The notes under the pieces were generated by a model. That model searched no databases, was not told the DNA's origin, and saw only the letters and a list, made by a program, of their open reading frames with translations. The position numbers and the translations under genes are program-made. Positions 1-7,800 of a DNA stretch of 15,864 nucleotides are shown here, piece by piece. Location: NCBI GenBank assembly GCA_031266955.1, contig JAISAA010000086.1, positions 1 through 15,864 of the forward strand. Reading direction: 5' to 3'. The DNA is from Oscillospiraceae bacterium. Its GTDB lineage: Bacteria > Bacillota > Clostridia > Oscillospirales > Oscillospiraceae. Position 1 is the stretch's first letter. Each line of letters begins with the position of its first letter.

Positions 1-272
1 CGGTGAAGCTGCCAGCCGACGGCGTGTTTTTCGATAAATCCGTCAAGCTCCCCGGCGCGCTCCGCGACGCCCGTGACGACGCGTTTCAGATATTCAGCCT
101 CCGCTCCGCGGGGCGCGGAATTATACAGCTCATCCTCCCCGCGGAGCGACGTATAATACTCCTCCGACAAAATCTCGTCCACAAATTCCCCGGCTTCTCC
201 CGCGTCGCGTCCGTTTTCACCCAGCGCGAACACGAGCCTTACAGCCAGCTCGCGCGTTCCCGTCCTTGTCAT
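1..272 (-). CDS. nusB: Transcription antitermination factor NusB (5' part, runs off the window)
   Basis: On the minus strand an ATG at 272-270 opens a frame that stays open to the window edge, giving about 90 N-terminal residues. It begins MTRTGTRELAVRLVFALGEN and continues through EYLKRVVTGVAERAGELDGF to a GWQL segment just before the edge. The RELA...LVF helix, the (Y)xxRxVxGVxE helix and the IEKxxxGWxL motif are the usual landmarks of the NusB family, an all-alpha RNA-binding protein that binds boxA RNA with NusE (S10) in rRNA antitermination. A GGGAG ribosome-binding site (about 277-282) precedes the start. Only 17 bases separate it from the Asp23-family stop codon, so the two genes are almost certainly one transcript. 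The Asp23(YqhY)-nusB order is common in Firmicutes. The C-terminal third is outside the window. Confidence 0.88.
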   Translation of the reverse strand, partial: MTRTGTRELAVRLVFALGENGRDAGEAGEFVDEILSEEYYTSLRGEDELYNSAPRGAEAEYLKRVVTGVAERAGELDGFIEKHAVGWQLH

Positions 273-289
273 ACGCTCTCCCGTTAAGC

Positions 290-664
290 TTATTTAGTTT
301 TTTTCAGGGATACGCCGCTGATATGGACGTTTACCGCCTCGGGCCTGATGCCGATGGACGCTTCCACGGCTTCGCTGACCGCGCGCTGCACATTTTCGCC
401 GAGCTTTGACAGCGCGCAGCCGAATTCCGCGACGATGTATACGTCAAACGACACGGATTTTTCCGCCACCGCCGCGCGTATTGAGCGCGTAAGCGCCTTT
501 TTGCTCAGCAGCTCCCCGATGTCCCGCCCGTATGACGGGTAAAGCGCGTAAACGCCCTCGACCTCCGCCGTCGCGCCGCCCGCTATGACAGTCAGAACGT
601 CCTCCGAGATGTTCACGCTTCCGCCCTCGTCGGCGTATGTGATGTAAGTTTTAGGTTCGCTCAT
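290..664 (-). CDS. Asp23/Gls24 family protein (YqhY-like)
   Basis: This encodes a 124-residue protein with the Asp23/Gls24 signature: GxVxISEDVLxxIAxxAxxEVEGV in residues about 15-40, a central beta-strand segment (VSFDVYIVAEFG), an amphipathic helix (ENVQRAVSEAV) and the closing VNVHISGVSL. The length is normal for the YqhY subgroup. YqhY-type proteins are small cytoplasmic proteins often encoded between acc genes and nusB in Firmicutes and linked to control of lipid or envelope homeostasis; the exact role here is not shown by the sequence. The ATG at 664-662 is preceded by a strong GGAGGGG ribosome-binding site on the minus strand. The gene lies immediately upstream of nusB and downstream of a clear extended -10 promoter. 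The neighbouring acc genes usual in some relatives are absent on the upstream side, so this pair has its own promoter. Confidence 0.9.
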   Translation of the reverse strand: MSEPKTYITYADEGGSVNISEDVLTVIAGGATAEVEGVYALYPSYGRDIGELLSKKALTRSIRAAVAEKSVSFDVYIVAEFGCALSKLGENVQRAVSEAVEASIGIRPEAVNVHISGVSLKKTK

Positions 665-756
665 TTGCCCCTCCGCCCGCGCGCTGAGTCCGGTGTCGCC
701 CTCGCGCCGTGTTGATGTTGATGCTCAGGCCGCGCCGTACCGCGCCGCCTGAGGAC

Positions 757-785
757 ATTATAGCACATAAATGCGGATAACAAAA
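757..785 (-). promoter_or_regulatory. Extended -10 sigma-A promoter for the Asp23-nusB operon
   Basis: Read on the minus strand, 765-757 gives TGCTATAAT, a perfect -10 with the extended TGn element. A weak -35 (TTTTGT, complement of 780-785) lies 17 bases upstream. Transcription would start near 750, leaving an untranslated leader of about 85 bases before the Asp23-family ATG at 664. The AT-rich patch stands out from the GC-rich flanks, which supports a real promoter. Confidence 0.75.
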
Positions 786-799
786 GCAAAATTATTTTC

Positions 800-850
800 C
801 CTCCGTCACCGGAAACCGGAGGATGGACGCGGGACGATTACCATCGTCCC
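800..850. other. Two adjacent hairpins between divergent promoters
   Basis: CCTCCG (800-805) pairs with CGGAGG (817-822), and GGGACGAT (831-838) pairs perfectly with ATCGTCCC (843-850) around a TACC loop. They sit between the minus-strand Asp23 promoter and the plus-strand RNA promoter. No T-run follows on either strand, so they are not clear terminators. They could be protein-binding palindromes or relics of a repeat. Confidence 0.4.
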
Positions 851-884
851 CTACGGGGAGCGCGGGCGCCGCCGCGCGCCCTCT

Positions 885-935
885 GAAAAAAATTTTATTT
901 TTTCTCTTGACAAGTTCTTCCGACAGGTATATATT
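885..935 (+). promoter_or_regulatory. Strong sigma-A promoter with UP-like element for the structured RNA
   Basis: TTGACA (907-912) is a perfect -35, separated by exactly 17 bases from TATATT (930-935). Directly upstream, 885-903 is an A-tract followed by a T-tract (GAAAAAAATTTTATTTTTT), the composition expected of an UP element. Together these predict high expression. The start site should be near 942. No open reading frame with a ribosome-binding site follows closely, so the product is likely a non-coding RNA or a long leader. Confidence 0.8.
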
Positions 936-941
936 AGCACT

Positions 942-1332
942 CAGAGAATTAGAATTCCGGCAAGAATCCATGCGCCGCAGCCCTGCCCGTATATACGGGC
1001 AAAAACCGAACCGCCGCGCTTGCTGAATAAGCAAGCGCGATAAGGCTCCTGCCGTTGAGCCAAGCCCCGTTAAGCGGTGAGCACGCCCCGGAAAACCGAC
1101 TCGCGCCAACTGAATACACCACATCCCAAAGTTCATCTGAGCAGCCGTCGCGCCATTAGCGGCGGTTCGCCCAAGCAGAAATGCTTGCAGGGCGGCAAAG
1201 GCCGCCTTCGCGGGACGGAAAATCCCCGGTCCGTACCCGTATAGAAGGAGACAACCGCGGAATCGTGTTTTGAAACAAAACACGCGCGGCGCTCTTTCTT
1301 CTTTAGATTAAGGAAAAGAGCGCCGCGCTTTT
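942..1332 (+). ncRNA. Candidate highly structured non-coding RNA or leader RNA, family not recognised
   Basis: Between a strong promoter and an intrinsic terminator lies a non-coding segment rich in exact complementarity. TATACGGG (992-999) pairs with CCCGTATA (1236-1243), and ACCG (1005-1008) with CGGT (1227-1230), closing a domain of about 250 bases. Inside are a 10-bp hairpin 1015-1024/1030-1039 with a GAATA loop; GGCTC/GAGCC (1044-1048/1057-1061); CCGTCGC/GCGGCGG near 1145-1165; a CGCCC...GGGCG stem near 1168-1195 enclosing AAGCA-GAAA-TGCTT with a GNRA tetraloop; CCGC/GCGG and GGGA/TCCC hairpins near 1203-1226. I checked it against the landmarks I know for tmRNA, SRP RNA, RNase P, 6S and common riboswitches (TPP, FMN, cobalamin, c-di-GMP-I, glycine) and found no convincing match. 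It may be an abundant stand-alone RNA or a regulatory leader. Confidence 0.6.
1284..1332 (+). terminator. Intrinsic terminator of the structured RNA
   Basis: GCGCGGCGCTCTTT (1284-1297) pairs perfectly over 14 bp with 1315-1328 and is followed by TTTT (1329-1332). No T-run exists on the opposite strand, so it works in the plus direction. Its basal six pairs overlap a second hairpin (1264-1284, extended by 1255-1259/1285-1289), so the two structures are mutually exclusive. Confidence 0.8.
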
Positions 1333-1402
1333 GCGCGCACGCCCCCCAACCCCACCCGCTGCGGCGGGAGCCCCTTCTCAGAATGGGCCCGGGACGTACA
1401 AA

Positions 1403-1436
1403 GACCCCTTCCCAGAAGGGGTCGGCGCGAAGCGCC
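1403..1436. repeat. Twin palindrome resembling a dispersed intergenic repeat
   Basis: GACCCCTTC (1403-1411) pairs perfectly with GAAGGGGTC (1415-1423), directly followed by GGCGC-GAA-GCGCC (1424-1436). The flanks are also C- and G-rich (CCCCTTCTCAGAATGGG, GGGGGTTG). Such composite GC-rich palindromes are common as dispersed intergenic repeats in related genomes, but only one copy is visible here, so the repeat status is inferred. Confidence 0.45.
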
Positions 1437-1561
1437 GGGGGTTGTAATCCCGGTAATCCCCCTAAAAAGGGTTTACATATGCGATACCTACCCACCGCTT
1501 TGCTCCGAAGCTACTTCAAACCTAAGGCCGATAACGGCTATGGAGAGTAGCCGAGCGCGCC

Positions 1562-1587
1562 GGTAGGGGCGGATGGCAATCCGCCCG
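1562..1587. repeat. REP-like palindrome (GGTAGGGGCGGAT...ATCCGCCCG)
   Basis: GGGCGGAT (1567-1574) pairs perfectly with ATCCGCCC (1579-1586) around GGCA. The GTAGGGGCG(n)CGCCC(G) pattern resembles short dispersed palindromes I recall from many Clostridia assemblies. A single copy is present in this window. Confidence 0.45.
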
Positions 1588-1844
1588 CTCATCGACGCGC
1601 AGACGGGACGCGTTCCGGAAACACGCGTACCTTCCTGACAAAGGCGTTTTTTCGCCGGAGTCCGTGAACAGGGGATAAGGAGCAAACAAGTATTGCCGCG
1701 TAATCAAGAAAAGGAGGAAAGCGGGCTGCGGCGGCCCAACACGCAGGACGCGCTTGACGCCTACAGGCGCATCCGAGGTGACCACGACTGGGCGGACACA
1801 AATTTGGTATGCAATAAGTGTATCAAGAAAGGACAGGCAATATT

Positions 1845-4800
1845 ATGGCAAAGAAAAGAAATCTCAACAGACTCCTATCTCTGTTCCTAACGCTCGCTAT
1901 GCTTTTCTCACTCACCGTGGGACTTGGCGGCGCGGCGTGGGCGGCAGAGGAAGACGCGCCGGAATTGTCTATAGAAGACGTCTTCGTGCAGGGGGCCTCG
2001 GAGACCCCGGACGAAGCTTCTGACGCGGAGGAGCAGGAAATCCCGGCGACCCCGAAGCTTCCGGACACAGCCCCAGACGATGAGTCCGCGGCGCCGCCGA
2101 CGATCGGCGCGGGTTATCGCATCAGGACTCCCGACAAATATCAAATCGATCCGGGAGATATCCGCGGCACGATCTATGTGGACGTGGCGAGCACCCCCGA
2201 CAACCCCGTAATTCTTATCGGCAACGGAACGGCACCAACCGCGACGCCGAACGGCACTCTGACGATCCAATGCACCGTCGCGGGCGTAACGCTTCAGCTT
2301 CAGGACTTGTGGATCAGCTCGCCGTATAACGGCGGCAGCGTATTTGTTTTCGCGGGCGCTGGGAACACGCTTTCCGTGACCGACGGCAGTACCGCGATAA
2401 TTGAGAGCACGGCAAGTGACAACTACGCGGCTATCCGCGTCGGTTCTAATACGTCCTCGACCACGGAGCTGACGATAACCGGTACCGCGACCTCAAAACT
2501 CTATGTGTACAAAGACTCGACCTCCGCCGCCGTCGGAGGCAACCCGTATGAGGCGAGCGGCAAGATCACCTTCGCGAGCGGGAACACCTTTATCAAGGGC
2601 AGCGGAGTGGGCGCCGTCGTTGGCGGCGACAGCACGAGCCTCACAAACAAGGATATCACGGTAAGCGGAGGGCTGCTCTGCATCGAGGCCAACGCGCGCG
2701 GCGCGGGCATAGGCTCCAGCAATCAGGGCTCCTGCGCCGGAAACGTCTACATAACGGGCGGCACGACGCTCATCAACGTGGACTTCTCCGGCTCCGCCAT
2801 AGGCTACGGCGCTTCCGGCTATATCGGCGGGGAGCTGCATATCTCCGGCGGCACGCTGGAGGTGTACATTGACGAGAACGCCACGCCCTATTGGAATGTT
2901 GGCGGAATTGCGGGAGCGAACAACATCGCAATCACGGCGGATATGTATTTCGGGTCTGGCTATGCCCTTGAAAGCGACGTCGCAGCCGTCGATTTGAGTG
3001 GGTTTGATGACCCTCAGACAGAGCATATTACGGCGACGTTCACGCCCGACGGAGGCGACGAGACGACGGCGTATGACGCGGACGGCTTTAACCAGTATTA
3101 TTATACCGAACCGGCGACGCCGCCAAGGTACACCCCGTACAACTGGGACATAAACAGTGGGCTGAAAACGCTCTACCTGTACCTGCCTACGGCACCGAAA
3201 ACCGGAACGATTAAGGTAGCCGTCGGCGACGGGCCGAATCCGGATACCAATGAGTTCGCCTACGTGTATGACCCCGCGACGGGCTTCACCGTGACGCCGA
3301 TGACGAAGTATGACTTCACATTCACGTCCACGGCGACAGTGGACGTCTATTACACGGATAGCGCTCAGACGATAGGCTCGGCGTTCTCGGTATACGAGGA
3401 CGGGCGCGTGTATTTCACAGTCGTCCCCGCGAGCGGGACAGTGTCGGCGAGCGCGACGAACGCGACGTTGACGCCGCACGGTAACGGCATTTTTGAGCTC
3501 AGTGATCCCACGGGCGACGGAACTGTCGCGATAACCGTCACGGGGACGAACGGCGTGTACCCCGTCACGTTCAGCGGGACGCATGAATATGTCGCCGTAG
3601 GCGGAGTCACGGCGCAAATCGTCACTGTGGAGGACTCAGAGACGCTGAGCTTCACGGTAACGCCGGATTACGGCTGGGGCATAGGCGCGGTGACGTCGAG
3701 CTCCGGGACTGTTACTCCGAAAAGCGACGGGAGCTATACGCTTGCCGGCGTCACGTCCGCCGCGACGGTGACGATCCCGACGACGCAGACGTTCAGGACC
3801 GTGACGTTCAGCTCCGCCGACGCCGTGGCGACGATAGGAGGTACTATCGTGCAGACCGCGACAGTACCTGACAACGGAGTGCTGTTCTTTAAGGCGGCGC
3901 CGTACCTCGGTTACGATGTGACGGGCGTCACCCCCGGAAGCGGGACCGTGACGGGCCCGGACGCCGACGGCTTCTATATGCTCAGCGGAGCCACGGCAAA
4001 CACGACCGTTACGATAGCTACGGCGGTCGACGACGATTCGTGGTACGGAGAGGACACATCAGGAAACGCCTACGCCGATACCTCCTGGCACACGGGCGCG
4101 TCCCCGTATACGCTGTCCGACGCAGCGGATATGGCCGGGCTTGCCATGCTTGTCAACGGCGGAACGGCGTTTGACGGCGAGGTCATCCAACTCTCCGCCG
4201 ACGTTGACCTCGGGACGCATACGTGGATACCCATAGGCGGGGGCCGGGCGTTTGACACGGTGGGCGGAGTGCCCTCCGCAGGCGCCGCCTTCAAGGGAAC
4301 CTTTATAGGCGGCGGGCACGCGATAACCGGCGTGCAGATACAGCCGCAGGTATTCGCGGACGGCCTCGGCGCCGTCGGACTGTTCGGCTACGTTGACGGC
4401 GGGCTTCTGGCGGACTTCTCCGTCGGCGGCGCAGTCACCTTCACCGAATCCGTTTACGCCGTTGCGGGCGCCGTCGGGTTCATCACCGGCGAGATCTATC
4501 ACGTTACAAATAACGTGACGGTCGCCGTGAACGGCGCGAATGCGACGTACACGGGCGGCGTCGCGGGCATTGTGTCGAACCCCGGCAGGTCTGCGGCCTT
4601 CTACGTCGAAAACAGCGTAAACAACGCGGCTATAACGGGACGCAGCAGGCTCGGCGGCCTCGTCGGTGAGACGCGCGCAGTGTATACGGGCGGCGTCATC
4701 GTCGATCAGAGCTATAACACAGGCGTGATAACTGGCAACGACAGTGAGGGCTCGGCCTACGTCGGCGGCGTCGTCGGCTACAGTATGGGGTATATCCTCA

Positions 4801-7800
4801 ACTGCTACAACACCGCAAATGTAACTGTCGGTATTGAGGGCGGCAGATCCAGAATTTACGCGGCTGGCATCGCGGGACTGCTGAACGGTGCGAGCGCTCC
4901 TTACGCCAAGCTGAGCGATTCGTACAATACAGGCTTGATAAGCACCCCTCAAGACCCTGACTTCGATTTCACACAGCCTCTGTGGGCGTACAATGACGAC
5001 AGCGGTCAAGTCGTCGTCTCGAACGTCGTCTATCTCGACAATATGCCCGAGCAGGACAATATGGGCGCGCAGGTGACCGATATCCACAGAGTGGACTCCG
5101 GCGATATGGCGTCGTCCGCCGTTATCGGGGACGGCTATCTGAGCGGCGCGTACTTCGCGGCGGGAAGCCCGAGCCCGACGCTCATCTGGCAGGGGACCGC
5201 GGCGACGGCCTACGGGCCGATCTATTTTGACCCGAGCTCGCCCACAAGCGGGGACGGGACGATCACCGACCCGGTGAACACTCTCGCGGACGCCGTGGCT
5301 CTGCAATCTCTGACAAGGACGACGATATACGCCCTCGGGAACGTCACCATAGGCAGGGCGTCCGCGGAAACGATAACCGTAAACCCGACGGCGGACGTGC
5401 AACGCGTTGTAAGCCGCGGCGCGCCCGACCCGCTCATAATAGTCGGTGAGAACGGCACGCTCAACGTTCCGCAGGGCTATGTTGACGGCGACGGCGTCGG
5501 GACGGGCTCGCTCATCGGTGTGGCAAACGGCGGTACGCTGAACGTTTCCGGCGGCTCGCTGCAAAACAACGGAAGCTCGTCGTCAACGGCAAGCGGCGGC
5601 GGCGTAAACGTCAGCCGGGGCGGTACGTTCAACTTTACGGGCGGCGTGATCTCCGGCAACACCGGCGTGAACGGAGGCGGCGTATACCTCACGCCGGGCA
5701 GCACGTTCACGAACAGCGGCGGAACGGTTTCAAACAACACAGCGATGGGTAATGGCGGCGGTATATACGTTCCGTCGGGCGTGACGCTTTCGCTGGCGAC
5801 GGGCTCCGTATCCGGCAACACGGCAAGGGGCAACGGCGGCGGCGTGTACTTAGAGGGCGGCGCGCTGACAATGTCCGGCGGCGTCATCGGCGATAATACG
5901 GCGGCGCTGGGCGGCGGCGTATACCTCGGCTCCGGAAGCTCGTTTGAGCTCACGGGCGGCGAGGTCACGCGGAACACCTCGGCCTCCGACGGCGGCGGCG
6001 TGTACCTCGCGAGCGGGAATCTGTTTACGCTGAACGGCGGCGCGATCTCCGGCAACACGGCGAACGGCAACGGCGGCGGCGTGTACGTTCCGATTGCGCA
6101 GTCGTTCGCGGTGGCCTCGGGCTCAGTGACCGGGAACCGCACGACTCTCGGCGGCGGCGTGTACGCGGCGGGCTCGGTCACGTTCGCGTCCGGCTCGGCT
6201 GCGAACAACACGTCTAACTCCAACGGCGGCTTTGTTTATGTCGCGGCGGGAGGCGTGTTTGAGCTCACGGGCGGGACGATCTCCGGCAACACCGCCTCGG
6301 CGAGCGGCGGCGGCGTTTACACAAGCGGAACGGTCACGCTCTCCGGCGGCGAGCTCTCGGATAACACGGCGACGGGCGGCAGCGGCGGCGGCGTGTACCT
6401 CGCGGACGGAACGCTCACGCTCAGCGGCACGGCGGCGATCTCCGCCAACGCGGCGGCGGGCAGCGGAACAAACGGGCGAGGCGGCGGCATTTACAAGGCG
6501 GCCGCGACCTCGACGCTCACGCTGTCCGGCGGAAGCATAGATCACAACACCGCGACTGTCGGCGGCGGCGTGCACATCATAACGGGCAACGTCACGCTCT
6601 CCGGAACGGACATTACGGACAACCACGCGAACAGCGGCGGCGGCATTTACCTTGACGGCGCCGGCGCGAGCAACCCGCTGACGATAACGGGCGGGTCGAT
6701 CTCGAACAACACGGCAAGCACCGCGGGCGGTCTGTACCTCTCATGGGGGCTCGTGAATATGAGCGGCGGCACGATCTCCGGCAACTCGCCGGGCGGCGTG
6801 TACACAAGCTCGTCCTCCACCCAGTTCAATATGTCCGGAGGCTCGATAACGAACAACACCGTGCCGTCCGGCAGCGGCGGCGGGATCAACCTGCGCGACG
6901 GGACGCTGAACATCTCCGGCACGGCTGTGATCTCCGGCAATACAGCGAACGGCAACGGCGGCGGTATCTCCGTCACGGACAGGTTCACTATGACGGGCGG
7001 CACGATCTCCGGCAACACGGCGTCCGGCAGCGGCAACGGCGGCGGCGTATACCTCTCCGGCAGTAGCGTGACGTACACGATCTCGGGCGGCGTGATATCG
7101 GGCAACAGCGCCAACAACGGCGGCGGAATTCACACGAATAACGGAACGCTGAACATAACCGACGGCGCCGTGATAGAAAACAACACGGCGACGGCCAACG
7201 GCGGAGGCATCTGCGCCTATTCAAGCAATGTCCTCACGATAAGCTCTGTTGTGATGACGGGCAACACAGCCGCGCTCGGAAAGGGCGTATATGTGGCGTA
7301 CAACAACAGGGTGACGATCGCGCCGGCGGCGGGCGAGGTGTTTGACCTTGAAGACGAACTCTATCTGCCGAGCGGTGTGACGCTCTGGATCGGCGCGTCT
7401 CTCGCGAACATCACGGGCGACCTGAACGTCAGGACGGCCGCGTCGCCCTCGGCGGGCCTCACGGTGGCTACGCCCGCCACCGGATACACGCTGACGCCGG
7501 CGGACGCGCAAAAAATCTACTACGCCAACACGGACGATTACAGCGTCACGTTCAGCAACACTACCGCCGTACTTGCCGCAAGTGTGTTCATGGACGGCAG
7601 CGCGGCGGTTGACGGCAACGGCACAAGGGCAAATCCGTTCAACAACGTCCTCTCGGCTCTCAGCGAATCCAAGTATCTGCTGCCGGTCATAATGATCGGA
7701 GGGCCGACGGCTATTGATGCTGCGGACCTTGACCTGAGCGGCGGCACATATGAGGGCGCGGTGTTCCGGCGCGGGCTCAGCTACACGGGAGTATTGTTCT

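Larger units (their letters stand above)
1333..1844. other. Non-coding gap with GC-rich palindromes, no convincing gene
   Basis: This 512-base stretch between the RNA terminator and the beta-helix gene has no convincing gene or clear sigma-A promoter. It holds several hairpins: 1403-1411/1415-1423, 1424-1428/1432-1436, 1535-1540/1548-1553, 1567-1574/1579-1586 and a short GGCG-TTTTTT-CGCC near 1643-1656. Reading frames on both strands here are short and overlap each other without ribosome-binding sites, except for a weak TTG candidate at 1693. The region could be the 5' leader of the downstream gene. Confidence 0.6.

Noticed and set aside
934..960. TTAGCACTC at the -10/start site resembles half of a CIRCE (HrcA) operator
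   Set aside because: The second half GAGTGCTAA should start at 952 after a 9-base gap, but the sequence there is GAATTCCGG. Without the inverted repeat HrcA control is unsupported.
1244..1262. ACAACCGCGGAAT resembles the T-box ACCGCGG antiterminator motif
   Set aside because: The preceding UGG-N that must pair with the tRNA end is absent (GGAGACAACC instead), and no specifier loop or Stem I motifs were found upstream.
1542..1600. GGAGAGTAG resembles the 5' strand of a tetrahydrofolate riboswitch
   Set aside because: The downstream conserved segments and the closing pairing do not follow; the stretch is instead occupied by the REP-like palindrome.
792..1801. Several open frames on the minus strand across the RNA region and gap
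   Set aside because: They overlap each other in different frames, lack ribosome-binding sites, have Arg/Pro-rich low-complexity translations typical of GC-rich shadow frames, and cross the RNA's hairpins.
4059..7133. Long minus-strand open frames opposite the giant gene
   Set aside because: They are Arg/Val- or Pro-rich mirror translations of GC-rich repetitive coding DNA, without recognisable domains or ribosome-binding sites.
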